Below, one piece after another: positions 1-9,894 of a DNA stretch of 64,000 nucleotides (the stretch's first letter is position 1; each line of letters opens with the position of its first letter). The translations under genes and the position numbers were made by a program. The notes below the pieces were generated by a model. That model did no database searches. It was not told the origin of the DNA and was given only the letters and a program-made list of their open reading frames with translations. Source of the stretch: Leishmania donovani (taxonomy: Eukaryota > Euglenozoa > Kinetoplastea > Trypanosomatida > Trypanosomatidae); NCBI RefSeq assembly GCF_000227135.1, contig NC_018251.1, positions 44,453 through 108,452 of the forward strand, read 5' to 3'.

Positions 1-636
1 CTGCCGCGCAAGATCCCTCGCAAGACGCCCGTCTCCAGCCCCACCTCGTCCCTCACAAACTCCACGCTTGTCACGCCTCCGACTGCCGCCGCCGCATCTC
101 ACGCATGCACGTCGGCGCCTAGCGTATCAACCGCGGCGAAGAGGATCACGCTGCATCAGCGGTGGGCGGCGTTACTGCATGGCGTGTTCATGAAGGAGCG
201 TCCTTCGAGCGAGTCTGACCGGGTAATGGATCTGTGTGTGCGTATCGTGGAGGCGATTCCGGGCGATATGGAGCAGACGAAGGACACTTTTCAGACGCTG
301 CTGTTCAACATCAAGGACTCCAAGAACGGCGAGCTGCGACGGAAAGTGATGGAGGGAGAGCTGCTGGTGGAGCGGCTCGTCACGATGGACGACCTTGAGC
401 TGGCCAATCCGGAGCTGCGCAAGCATATCGAAGAGAAGATCGAGGAGCGCTCCAAGGACACAAATCTCAGCGAGATTAGGAAGGCAATGCGGACGAGCAA
501 CTCGACACTCTTCAAATGCCGCGTCTGCGGCGCCCGAGACTCCTCCTGGGAGCAGCGGCAGACGCGCTCGGGCGATGAGCCGATGACGGTGATCATCACG
601 TGCAACAAATGCAACACGCAGTGGCGCAAGTACTAA
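1..636 (+). CDS. Transcription elongation factor TFIIS, 5' end outside the window
   Basis: The frame is open from the first base to a TAA at 634-636, giving 211 visible residues; the true start lies upstream of the window. The middle part (from about base 160) looks like TFIIS domain II. The C-terminus is a TFIIS zinc ribbon with cysteine pairs at 517-519/526-528 and 601-603/610-612. Between the pairs is the acidic hairpin RSGDEPMT; the Asp-Glu pair (574-579) that in this family enters the RNA polymerase II active site to trigger transcript cleavage is kept, with Gly in place of the usual Ala before it. The role is rescue of arrested polymerase II in the nucleus. Trypanosomatids have more than one TFIIS paralogue, and the missing N-terminus prevents saying which this is. 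The protein ends directly after the ribbon, as is usual. Confidence 0.93.
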   Translation: MPRKIPRKTPVSSPTSSLTNSTLVTPPTAAAASHACTSAPSVSTAAKRITLHQRWAALLHGVFMKERPSSESDRVMDLCVRIVEAIPGDMEQTKDTFQTLLFNIKDSKNGELRRKVMEGELLVERLVTMDDLELANPELRKHIEEKIEERSKDTNLSEIRKAMRTSNSTLFKCRVCGARDSSWEQRQTRSGDEPMTVIITCNKCNTQWRKY

Positions 637-799
637 GCTCAGGGAAAGAATGGCGCCGAGCCGGCGCAGATGGATTGTGCCGAGGCGATGACCCTCTCCG
701 TATGCTTCCCTCACGCTTTCTTTGATTCTCTCACGTGGGCACTTGCTGGCCGCTGTGGATATCAAGCTAATAACACCCGCCGCAGCGCTCAAGCACTAT

Positions 800-802
<3 letters not shown>

Positions 803-844
<42 letters not shown>
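803..844 (+). repeat. (TG)21 microsatellite
   Basis: Uninterrupted TG dinucleotide run, followed by one C and a few more GT units. It lies about 170 bases past the TFIIS stop, so it is probably in its 3' UTR. Confidence 0.97.
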
Positions 845-849
<5 letters not shown>

Positions 850-1508
850 GTGGGAATGTGGTGTGCGCCGAGCTGCGGCGTTCGACATGCGACCTCGCCA
901 TGTTTAGCGTAACTCTCTACTTCGTTTCGACTGCCCTTACGTCGCTGTCGTCTGACTGCATTGCTGAACACAGCCGAGCGTGGGCAAGGCCCTTTAGCCC
1001 CTCTTCAGTAAGCCCGAAGAGACATTTGTGCGATATGCCTGCGTCTGCCTGAGCATGAGTAGACGTAACTTGTGTGCAGGGCTACATTACGTCAGAGAAG
1101 GTCTGCGCGGTCCACGGGCCCCGCGCTGAACACGGCTGCACCGCACCTCCAACTGCTTCCTCTGCACTCCACATCTCTCTCCTTCTGCCCTCATTCCTCC
1201 CGGTACGGATGTTGGTGTCGCCGGTGCCTTCGGCGTGGGCTCATCCATTTTCCGTGAGCGGCGTCGACGGAGCGTGCCCATTGTCTGTGGGAGCCCACCG
1301 TCAGACACTCAGCTGCCCTTCGGAGCCCAACTGCCTCTCTGCGCGTTCGATGCGCACACGCATATAAGAACATCGGTGCCGTCGCACAGGCGAACTGCCA
1401 AGAAGTGTAAGGAAGCGAAGCCTCCCGCACACGTTGCTACAGGGGCTGGCTCTCCACCGGGCTGGTACCGAAACTGCTCTCAGCGCCCTGTATTAGCAGA
1501 CGGTCATC

Positions 1509-1542
1509 CCTACCCCCCCTCTATTCCTGCGCTGAAGTCTAG
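1509..1542 (+). promoter_or_regulatory. Predicted trans-splice acceptor for the ubiquitin-like gene
   Basis: A C/T-rich tract (about 1509-1531) is followed by AG at 1536-1537 and 1541-1542. No AG and no ATG occur between 1543 and the ATG at 1644, so this is the last usable acceptor and it makes 1644 the first start codon in a leader of about 100 bases. Confidence 0.5.
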
Positions 1543-1643
1543 CATTCGTGCGCGCGCGCGGACGTACACGCATCCATCGTTCTCTGTGGTGTGGCCGCTG
1601 CTGGTTTCGTTCCCTGCTTCGATCACGCAAACTTGACGTACCG

Positions 1644-2666
1644 ATGAGGGTGACGGTCAAGTGGTTTCTGACGGGCAGGTACTCCGTTATCGAAGACAGT
1701 GATGCGATTTTGTCGCCGGACACCACCATTGCGGAGCTGAAGGGGCTCATTCAGATTCGATTCGGTTTTTCATCGAATGAGCTTTTGCTGGTGCTGGATC
1801 ACCTGCTAGAGAACACGGTTACCCTGCGCAGCCTCAGCATCATGGGTCAGCCGTGCGACCCCATCATGACGGCGCATGTCGTGAGAGAGTCGGTGCTCGA
1901 GATGAGCAACCTCAAGCACCAGGACGATACAAGTAAGGACGACGACCTGCACGAGTTCTCGCACGCCGATTTTATTCTGGCCATGAAGATGCTTGGCAAG
2001 GATGTGCCGGTTCCAGACGATCGTCTTGTCGCCATGCGTCTGAACGCCCCTCGCCAACGTCCAGTCTTCCTCGACGCTCGGCGGGAGGACGAAGACGACG
2101 CTGCTGGTCCCGAACGAGTCCCTCAGCCTCCACCCGGCATGCCAGGCCTGGCGGGGTGCGAGGTTCCGACTTACAACCCGAAGAAGACGGAGGTGTACCA
2201 GATCGTATCCCGCGTCCAGTATGGCCCGCGTAAGGAGGGCGTGGACACCGAATTCGCGATCCAGTACCCCGGTGTCAACGAGCCCTTTCCGTTTTGGGAC
2301 ATGCGCACACCAGATCCGTTTGTCCGCATCGATGGGCAGTGCGCCCCTGGCGAGGTCTGCCTCGAGCTCTTCTACTTTGGCGATTTCGACGCTGTCAAGG
2401 ACCAGCCCGGCTTCTTGTTGGTGGTGCAGCAAAGCCTGCAGTCTAAGGCTGGCGTACGCCTGCGGACACCGCTGCCGCTGCGTGAGGCAGGGTGCATGTA
2501 CCCCCTCATTGCAGTCCCCATTGTGCTGCACGAGATGGACGCCATGGAACTCGGTGACATCTTCTTTGAGGACTTTGGAAGGGTCGAGTCTGCACGACCC
2601 CTCAAGGGCAACAACGACGGTGCAGAAGTCGCTGGCAGCGGCGGCCTTGGCTGCGCTCCACAGTAG
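1644..2666 (+). CDS. Conserved-looking protein with N-terminal ubiquitin-like domain
   Basis: 340 residues. The first 75 or so follow the ubiquitin fold pattern: a first strand VTVKWFLTGR, a TIAELKGLIQ helix segment in the place of ubiquitin's TIENVKAKIQ, then a hydrophobic strand and TLRSLSI where ubiquitin has TLSDYNI. There is no C-terminal Gly-Gly after this domain, so it is an integral ubiquitin-like domain and not a modifier. The remaining 265 residues include an acidic segment (EDEDDA) and a Pro-rich turn (PQPPPGMPG), and then a region I do not recognise. A shuttle or adaptor role in ubiquitin biology is possible but only inferred. The start is the first ATG after the predicted acceptor; the same frame is open further upstream, but without an ATG preceded by an acceptor. 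Confidence 0.85.
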   Translation: MRVTVKWFLTGRYSVIEDSDAILSPDTTIAELKGLIQIRFGFSSNELLLVLDHLLENTVTLRSLSIMGQPCDPIMTAHVVRESVLEMSNLKHQDDTSKDDDLHEFSHADFILAMKMLGKDVPVPDDRLVAMRLNAPRQRPVFLDARREDEDDAAGPERVPQPPPGMPGLAGCEVPTYNPKKTEVYQIVSRVQYGPRKEGVDTEFAIQYPGVNEPFPFWDMRTPDPFVRIDGQCAPGEVCLELFYFGDFDAVKDQPGFLLVVQQSLQSKAGVRLRTPLPLREAGCMYPLIAVPIVLHEMDAMELGDIFFEDFGRVESARPLKGNNDGAEVAGSGGLGCAPQ

Positions 2667-4797
2667 CCGATGCGAATGAGTAGAAGAGAGGCGGTGGCGC
2701 GCAGTAAAGACCCTGTCAGTGACGCGCCTGCGGAAGAGCACGGCCTCCTCCACGGCTATCTGGGGTGGGGTGGGGTGTGATCTGCCGGTTGCTTTGGAGG
2801 ATGACCGCAGAGCGAGTAAACAAAAACGAAGATGCGCCTCCATCCACGCAGGAGAGAAGATCGACTGTGTTTCTTCGCGCACGCGCTCTCGCCCTTGCCA
2901 CCTCGTTGCCCGCCGGCCCTCCCCGCTGCTGCCTCACTTCTTCGCCGACCTCTGCGAAACATATACGTATCCTCGTTGGCGTACTGTTTGCTCCATGTCT
3001 TCGTGCTGTGGCTCTCTGTCAATGCTGTCATAGCAGTCACCGAGTTCCCACGCATACCCAACTCAACCGGTTCCACGAACCGACTCAGCATACCAGGTTT
3101 CTCATGCATACGCATACGCAACAAGTCTGTGTGAAGGCGCTTGCCTGCGAGCCGTTTTCCAGCCGGCTCTTCGACTTCCTCGTCTCGGCGCGTGTGTGCA
3201 GGCGCGGTGTGCAGGAGCGCGACTCGCTTCATTTGCCGCTTCTTCCATTCCGTCTTGTGTGCCGTGGCCATCTTACGAGTTTTGTGTCTTTTGTGGTGCA
3301 TGCCACGTGCGACGGATATCGCAGCGCCTCATGTCGGTGCGCTGGGTCAGGTTGGGTTTCCACCGTCACATCGAAAGTACTCACAAGAGCGAGAGCCGGG
3401 GGGCTGGGGGGGGTGGAGGAGATGTGGCGTTTATGGACCGCAATAGGCTTGCACACACGTGCCAGCATACGCGCGTGCCTGTGCACCGACTCGGCGGCCA
3501 AATCTGGCTGATAACTTCCTCGTGGCAAATGATTTCCTTGTTATGGTCGAACCTCACATTCTATGCCGCGATCCTCTGTTTTGGATTCTCCTCCCCCCCC
3601 CCTCACCTCTTGGTTCTTTCAGCCAGATGCCTTTGGATGAATGCTGTGGCTGCACGGCATGGCGCCCAACAGTGTCATCGTCTACATTTTCGTCGAGAAG
3701 TGCTCTTCCTTATTCTTTTGTTGTTCTTGAACTCTGGTGCTGCGTTGATCCCTGTGTAGGGCGGCGCGTTGACGATGTCTTTCTTGCCTGTGGCTGGTCC
3801 CTTTCTTCTGTGGTGTCTGTTTCGCTCTTACCGCTCTTCACCCTCACATGCGGGCGCACGCGACGGCGGCACTGGCGTGCAGCGAGGGCGCGCTCTACTA
3901 CTAATAGGAAGCACCTGCGCTGCGGCGTGCAGAGTCTGGAGAGAGACAACCGAGGAGAGAGAGCGAGCAAGGTGAGTGGCAGAGGCATGGGTATCTTGCC
4001 TTTATTCGGTGCGTGCGGAGGTGCGTTCTTGTCTCTGTGGACCAGCTTCCATCTGCGAAGACGCAGTTATCGTGGTGCTGACGTTGAGTTCGTGTTGCCG
4101 CGCCCCACCCCCTTATTTGCTTTTTACTGTATTCTCCTTGGCGCTGGCGCTTGACCCCCCCCCCGGTGCCTTCCGACGCGAGGCACGCTCAAAAGGACAA
4201 GAGATGTCGAAGAAAATGGCAGCGGAGAGGGGCGGCGTGCGCGCCAGGTGAACGCTGCATGGGTGCTTGAGTTGGCGCACACTCACAGACGACGGCACCT
4301 CGTCGCTCTTGCCTCTTTCGATTGCTTTGCTGCCCTTTGTGACCTGCGTCGTCGTCGCACACGTGCACCATAGCATCAGCGGAAACAGCTCTCTCCCTTC
4401 GCCCCCCCCCACAGCTGGTCGATGTGCACATTCGTATGATGATGTTCACGGACAGCAAGCTACACGTGACAGCGGCAGCGATGACGCGCCTCTTTCGTTG
4501 CGCATCTTTGTCCGCTGCTGGCACCCTCTCCCTACCCCGTTTCGGTTTCTCTGCCTCCTATAGTGTTGCTACCCATCTGTATGCGTACCTGCGCCTGCGC
4601 TGTCTTTCTCTTGCGCCACCTGTTGCCCTCCTGTCGTCTCTCCTCTGTGTGCTGGTGACATCCAGGTGAGAGAGGCCCCCTCCCACTTCCCACTTCCCTC
4701 CCCCTGCTCGCTGCAGCCTCTCGTCCGCTACCTCACCTGCCACGCCCCCCCCCTGGAGTGCAACCGCACATACACGCACACCAACGTATCCGACCAC
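2667..4797. other. Intergenic spacer, 2.1 kb
   Basis: No credible gene seen. C/T-rich stretches with short C runs (for example near 3593-3602 and 4147-4156) dominate. Open frames of up to about 250 codons are present but have irregular composition and no family resemblance. The right end carries the acceptor signal for the FHA kinase. Confidence 0.7.
4674..4716 (+). promoter_or_regulatory. Predicted trans-splice acceptor for the FHA kinase
   Basis: A nearly pure pyrimidine tract (4674-4708) runs into CTGCAG with AG at 4715-4716. There is no ATG between this AG and the start at 4798, which supports that start. Confidence 0.6.
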
Positions 4798-6429
4798 ATG
4801 GAGGGGGCCTCTGACAAACTTTTGAGGGAGCCGTTCCGAGCCAACTTCAAGCGAGAGCGCTCCAGCTCCTACTCCACCGAGAGAGGCAGCCCGACGTCTC
4901 CGCATCTTCGGCGGCTTCGTCCCCTGCCGACATCGTCTTCCGAGGGCAAAGGCGCTGCGGACGGCGACGGCGAGGAAGACCCGCATACTCGGCGGCAAGC
5001 CGAGCCGGAGCTCTTCGAGCTCACTCCTCATGGCGGAACCGCCAACACAAACGTGCGTGCAACGCGCTTTGGTGTAGAGGGTCTTCGCATCGGGCGAGAC
5101 CCCAGCTGCTGTGACCTGGTGCTTCCCTCGAACTCGGTATCGAGGCTTCATTGCGTACTCTCTGTCCTTGGTGATGACGTGTTCGTGCACGACAACAGCT
5201 TCAACGGCACTTTCATCAATGGCCGCCGCGTAGGGCGGGGCCGATGCTCGGTGTTGCATCCGCGCGACACACTTTCCTTCCTGAACCCCACACTAGAGGA
5301 GGCAAGCCGGTGTGGGTTTGAGTTTGCGCCGTTGCCGGGGCACTCCTCATCAGCCTTTACAGCAGTGGAAGGACTGCGGCGGTACGAGCTAGGGCCGGTG
5401 CTTGGTCAAGGGAGCTTGGCGGCGGTGCGGCTTGGTATAGACCGGGAGACGGGGGCACCAGTCGCTATTAAACTGATTGAGCGGGGGCGCTTCTCCTGTG
5501 AGGAGGCTGCGGCCTCACTGCACACAGAGATCGAAATGATGCGCAGCATGGATCACCCACATGTTGTACGGGTGGTGGACGCGTTTGAGGGCAGCGGCTG
5601 TGTCGCATTGGTCATGGAGTACGTGCGCGGCGGCGACCTGTTTGACTACATCGTCGGACGCGGACGCAACCCTTTCACCGAGGCTGAAGCGCGCCATCTC
5701 TTCGGGCAGCTCCTCGAGGCAATTTTGTACATCCACGGCCGAAGCATAATCCACTGCGATCTCAAGCCGGAGAACGTGCTCGTTGACGTCGTCAGGAGAG
5801 GGTCCGATGGCGAGGTTGACACGACCTCAGCCTCGGCGACGGCGACGACGCAGGGTGTGGCGTCATCGGCGCTGCAGACCGACGGCGATGCCGCGCTCTC
5901 CGTCGTGGACGATCACCAGGCGGAGGCAAAGACGGTTTCGCCATACGACGTGAGGCTGAAGCTGGCGGACTTTGGCAGTGCCAAGTACGAAGGCGGCGGC
6001 GCAGGGGGTGGCATGCTAGAGACCACCGGTGCCGCCACGCCAGTCTACGCAGCGCCGGAGCTGGCATGTTTTCCTGCGGACGGAGCACCACCGCACGAGA
6101 TTACTGCGGCGGTGGATGTGTGGTCTCTAGGAGTGCTCCTTTACATTCTCTGCTCTGGTACCGTACCAAAGCCCCCCCGCGCTGACGCAGTCGTCGCCTT
6201 CAATCGGTCCATGACACATCTATCCGTTCTGTGTAAGGACCTCATTGCGCGCATGATGACAGTGGACCCATCGCAGCGCCCTTCCCTCGCCGACGTCTGT
6301 CATCACCCCTGGCTCGACGGCCTCACGATCTCCGGCGCACCGGACAGGGGCGCGCTGGGCAGCAAAGACGTCTTGTCTGTGACGGCGAAGCTGTCGCCGA
6401 GCTTTCCGGAGGCGGCGAAGCCGCTGTAG
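4798..6429 (+). CDS. FHA-domain Ser/Thr protein kinase (CHK2/RAD53-like architecture)
   Basis: 543 residues. An FHA domain (about 85-185) shows Gly99-Arg100, the phosphopeptide-binding Ser115-x-x-His118 signature and a later NSFNGTFINGRR block. The kinase domain follows (about 196-510): glycine loop GQGSLAAV, catalytic Lys225 in VAIK, catalytic Asp321 in HCDLKPEN, DFG at 391-393 and APE ending at Glu421. All catalytic residues are present, but the usual Arg of HRD is Cys320, making it a non-RD kinase. A Ser/Thr/Ala-rich insert of about 50 residues separates the catalytic loop from DFG. FHA followed by a CAMK-like kinase is the order seen in DNA-damage checkpoint kinases, so phospho-threonine-guided signalling is the likely role; the specific pathway is inferred. 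The start is the first ATG after the acceptor at 4716. Confidence 0.92.
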   Translation: MEGASDKLLREPFRANFKRERSSSYSTERGSPTSPHLRRLRPLPTSSSEGKGAADGDGEEDPHTRRQAEPELFELTPHGGTANTNVRATRFGVEGLRIGRDPSCCDLVLPSNSVSRLHCVLSVLGDDVFVHDNSFNGTFINGRRVGRGRCSVLHPRDTLSFLNPTLEEASRCGFEFAPLPGHSSSAFTAVEGLRRYELGPVLGQGSLAAVRLGIDRETGAPVAIKLIERGRFSCEEAAASLHTEIEMMRSMDHPHVVRVVDAFEGSGCVALVMEYVRGGDLFDYIVGRGRNPFTEAEARHLFGQLLEAILYIHGRSIIHCDLKPENVLVDVVRRGSDGEVDTTSASATATTQGVASSALQTDGDAALSVVDDHQAEAKTVSPYDVRLKLADFGSAKYEGGGAGGGMLETTGAATPVYAAPELACFPADGAPPHEITAAVDVWSLGVLLYILCSGTVPKPPRADAVVAFNRSMTHLSVLCKDLIARMMTVDPSQRPSLADVCHHPWLDGLTISGAPDRGALGSKDVLSVTAKLSPSFPEAAKPL

Positions 6430-7453
6430 GGGCGCCACGGCGCACGCTCCAGTTTTTCCTGCAGGTGCGCTTCTGCTTCGGAAGGCGCGGCGGCTCCAGC
6501 GTCGCCGCTGACGCAAGATCACGTGCCACTCTCCGGCACTCCTTTGGCACCATTGCCACTGCATCTTGTTGCGCACGCGCACAGAAAGGTGCGTCTCGCT
6601 CCTCTCCTCGGCCGTCTGCGAGTGTGCCGCTGCATGCCATGCGGCGCATCCGTGCCCTCATCGGAAACAGGTGCATGCTTCCGGCGGAAAGGAGGGATAT
6701 CCCGTGAGAGGCGAGAGTCAAGCGCTCCTCTGTGTGATTGCTTGAACACCTGCGTGTGTCAGCATGCCATATCCTCGGCTGCGAGAGAGGGGTAGGGCGG
6801 TGGTGCACCCACTCTTCCGTGCAAGCGCTCTGCGGCTTGTGTCCTCGTCTCAGCGGCGCTGCGTAGATTTCAGCTACAATGCGCAGGAAGGGGAGGGGCG
6901 ATGGTGCTGTCTTCAAGAGGGTAGACCGTAAGCGCAATCAAAAAACAGCCAGCGGAGTTGTGGTGAGGCTGCGCCGCCCGCATTACACCGACCGCCTCCA
7001 TCAGCAGTCTCACGTGCCGAGGGCACCGTGAGCCCACCTGTAAAGCTGCCTGCTCACACGTCCGAAGTAGGCTGCTTCCCTATGTGGCAACAGCTTCTGC
7101 AAACTCATGACAAACAATGCGGTCTCTCTGCACGCTGCCGGAGCTTCTGGCGAAGGCGCTCCGCGTGGCGTGTGTACCGATGCGGGAGCCCCTTTCCACT
7201 CTTTCTCCCGCATGCCGCCTTCTCCCTGCCCTTCCTTCCCGCCATGTCCTGCCGAAGGCTCGTGTGTTTCGTGCTCGCGCCTCACTTCACAACGGTGCAG
7301 CGCAGACAGACACTTACCGCTGACAGCGCCCTCGAAGTTCCCTCTCCGGGCCCTTCTATCGCACTTCAACCTCTCCATTCTTTTCTCCCCACCACGGCAT
7401 ACACGCTCACCTACGCAGGGCTGCGGTGGTGGACATCATCGACATCATCGCCG
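6430..7453. other. Intergenic spacer, 1.0 kb
   Basis: Untranslated sequence; no supported gene. The frame of the next gene is open upstream to about 7028, but those codons encode a Pro/Ser/Cys-rich stretch that spans the predicted acceptor, so it is not included in the gene. Confidence 0.7.
7365..7418 (+). promoter_or_regulatory. Predicted trans-splice acceptor for the RBBP4-like gene
   Basis: Pyrimidine tract (about 7365-7390), then AG at 7417-7418 and a 35-base leader without ATG before the start at 7454. Confidence 0.5.
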
Positions 7454-8857
7454 ATGACGGAGTCCGGCGCCGATGTCGTATGCACCGGCAAAGTGCCGCC
7501 GCCGGTCGACGCGGTCTCGCAGAGGTCGTCCACTGCAGCGGCAGAGGAGGCGACTTCGTATCAAGAGACGGTGCGCTTCTGCACGTGGCGCAAACACGTG
7601 CGCAACTTGTATCAGCACCTTTTTCACATTGACCTCGTCTGGGAGAGTCCGGTGGCGCAGTTCATGCCGTACGTGACGGCAAAGAGTGGCCTCACCACGC
7701 ACACCATACTGAGCGGAACTCGCACAGGCGGCCAAGAGCAGAGCTACATCCAGCTCCTGTCTGCAACGGTGCCGCAGGACACGCAGGCCCTGGACGGATC
7801 CGATGTAGCCTACAGCGAGGCCACTGGTGAGGTCGGCGGGTACGGCATGGCGCCGCACGCCTGCGGCCTCAACATTGAGCGGCGCATTCTTCACGATGGG
7901 GATGTGCTGGCAGCCCGATACGCGCCAGTAAACCCGCTCCTCATCGCATCGTCCTCTAGCAACGGGAACCTGTATGTGTTTGACTGGTCGCGGGTGCCGC
8001 TGGGCCGCTTCCCGAATGAGCCTTCGCGGCCCCGCGCGCCGCTGCCGCCAAACGAACTCAGCAGTGACGCGACGGAGGAGGAGCGAGCCCAGTACCAGAA
8101 GCGAATGCGTGCACTCAATGTGGTGGTGACGGAGCAGGACCGATGGGACCGTCGCACCGGTGAGGGGCAGCACGTGCTAACGCTGAAGGGCGGCAATGGT
8201 GCCTCGGAAAACTTGGACTGGAGCACCAATGCGGAGGGTGTGGTGGCGTCTGGTTCCACAGGCCGAGTCTGTGTGTGGCGCGTGGCCAACTTGTCGAAGG
8301 ACGACAGCCGCCAGGTGGAGCCGTTCAAGGTCTTCTCGCTCGAGGACGAGGAGGCGCGCGTCACGCAGGTGAGCTTCTCGTGGACGTCGCCGGACACCTT
8401 CGTGGCGGCGTCCTCCACTGGTGCCGTGTACTTCAACGATGTGCGCATGCAGCACACCACGGAGGTATTCTCCATCGAAAACGCGGCCACCTCCCTCGCC
8501 CTCTCCCCACTTGACGGGAACGCGCTGCTCGTTGGCGACGCGCTGGGCAGCGTTCTTTTCTTCGACTTGCGCCAGAGCAGCAAGCCAGTGCAGGTGGACT
8601 GTCTGCATGACGACGAGGTGACCACCGTTCAGTGGTGCCCACACTCACGGCACCTTTTCTCCTCCGGCGGCCATGACGGTGTTGTCTGCATCTACAATCA
8701 GACCCGGCATAAGACGCTGTTCAAGCACTGGGGCCACACCGATGTGATCATGGACCTGGGCTGGAGTTGGCAGGAAGATGGCGCTGGCCAGCTTGTGTCC
8801 ACCGACAGCAACGCCATTATGTTATGGAGGCCGCGGGACTTCTTCTACTGTGCTTGA
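7454..8857 (+). CDS. RBBP4/MSI1-like histone-binding WD40 protein
   Basis: 467 residues, a little longer than RBBP4 (about 425). The N-terminal helix region (ATSYQETVRFCTWRKHVRNL, then HIDLVWESPVAQFMP) corresponds to the RBBP4 segment with the 'LEWPSLTVQWLP' element. It is followed by a 'HTILSGTRTGGQEQSYIQL' segment and the family-typical 'AARYAPVNPLLIASSSSNG...VFDW' repeat. Further WD-type blades run to the end, including SGGHDGVVCIYN and LVSTDSNAIMLWRP. Proteins of this family bind histone H3/H4 and serve in CAF-1, HDAC and Polycomb-type complexes; which complex this one serves in trypanosomatids cannot be read from sequence. The start is the first ATG after the acceptor at 7418. Confidence 0.88.
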   Translation: MTESGADVVCTGKVPPPVDAVSQRSSTAAAEEATSYQETVRFCTWRKHVRNLYQHLFHIDLVWESPVAQFMPYVTAKSGLTTHTILSGTRTGGQEQSYIQLLSATVPQDTQALDGSDVAYSEATGEVGGYGMAPHACGLNIERRILHDGDVLAARYAPVNPLLIASSSSNGNLYVFDWSRVPLGRFPNEPSRPRAPLPPNELSSDATEEERAQYQKRMRALNVVVTEQDRWDRRTGEGQHVLTLKGGNGASENLDWSTNAEGVVASGSTGRVCVWRVANLSKDDSRQVEPFKVFSLEDEEARVTQVSFSWTSPDTFVAASSTGAVYFNDVRMQHTTEVFSIENAATSLALSPLDGNALLVGDALGSVLFFDLRQSSKPVQVDCLHDDEVTTVQWCPHSRHLFSSGGHDGVVCIYNQTRHKTLFKHWGHTDVIMDLGWSWQEDGAGQLVSTDSNAIMLWRPRDFFYCA

Positions 8858-9894
8858 TGAACATAACGCAGAAGAGGTACTCTGGGCAAGCAAAACGGTA
8901 TGTTGCCGTGCACGGCGGCGGCCGTCTCCGTGGAGGGAGGGGGAGGAAGAGGCTCACCGCCTGTTGACTCGACTAAGGACGAGGGCCTACTGTTCTCTTG
9001 TCTGCGCACTGCCACGGGTGGAGGGCTCTGCCGCAGAGGCGCAACGGTGTGCGTCGTCTCTCTCTCCTCTGCGAGTCGGTCGCTCTTGCCTGAGTTTCTG
9101 TGTAATCTCGTGGGCGGATGCTTGGCGGCGCAACGCGCTGAACGAGCGGCACGGACTTCGGGTCCTGCTCCTCGGCCCGCTTCTATTTCCCACACGTGGG
9201 CGTGCAAGCACCGCCGGTACCTTTCGCGCACACGTCCTCCTCTGTCTCTGTGAAGCGCACGCTGTCTTTCAGAGGCATTGGCCAAAAGAGGGTGCTGGAG
9301 GGTGTCATAGAAGGCGTACGATGCCGTCGCATAATAGGGTGCTCGCACGCAGTGCGCGTGCACTTGACGAGAGGCGTGCGTGTGTGCGTACGTGCGCGTG
9401 TGCGCCGTTTAGCAGATGCATAGAGACGCTAAGCGCGAATGAGAGAAACGAAGGCAAGTGTGCGCGAGAGACACGGCTGCGGACGCGCGTTTTCTTGATT
9501 GCGTTCCGCACTGCGGTGGCCGCAGCCGCGCCGCTGTGGGGTTACTCTGGTGGGCGTGGCGTTGTGCCGCTTCTCGCAGCGTGTTGTTGCTTCTCTTATC
9601 TGTTAGTCGCTTTGAATGCGGCGGTTTTCATCTAATGCTTCCCCCCTCTTCCGCCACGTGCCCATCGGCCAGGTCGCCAGGTCTGACGGCACACCGCTAC
9701 ACTGCAGCCGCCCGCCTTGCTGTTGCGTGTGCACTCCCTCACTCCTCACTGCATCTCACTTCCACGTATCATCTCCGCGCCCTGCTTCCACTGCCCGCTT
9801 TGCTGGCCACTCCACGTGCGCGCCTCGTACCGGACCCCTCTTCCCCTGTAGTTGTGCCCCTCTTGTAAACCACATCTTTCTCGAAGCAGCGCTC
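8858..9894. other. Intergenic spacer, 1.0 kb
   Basis: Untranslated sequence with GT-rich patches (around 9380-9410) and no supported gene. Its right end is the leader of the helicase gene. Confidence 0.7.
9829..9851 (+). promoter_or_regulatory. Predicted trans-splice acceptor for the DEAD-box helicase
   Basis: A pyrimidine-rich stretch ends in CTGTAG with AG at 9850-9851. A second candidate AG lies at 9888-9889. Both leave 9895 as the first ATG. Confidence 0.45.

Larger units (their letters stand above)
637..1643. other. Intergenic spacer after TFIIS
   Basis: Non-coding: the TFIIS 3' UTR and the leader of the next gene. It holds a long TG microsatellite (803-844) and, near its right end, a pyrimidine tract with acceptor-like AGs. 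Open frames here are short or built from dinucleotide repeats and were not accepted. Confidence 0.75.

Noticed and set aside
1548..1643. Upstream extension of the ubiquitin-like gene
   Set aside because: The extension has no ATG, follows directly on the predicted acceptor and would place non-ubiquitin sequence before the first strand.
2765..3511. 248-codon open frame after the ubiquitin-like gene
   Set aside because: Composition is irregular (Cys, Arg, Ser, Leu-rich), no acceptor plus ATG arrangement supports it, and no family resemblance is seen.
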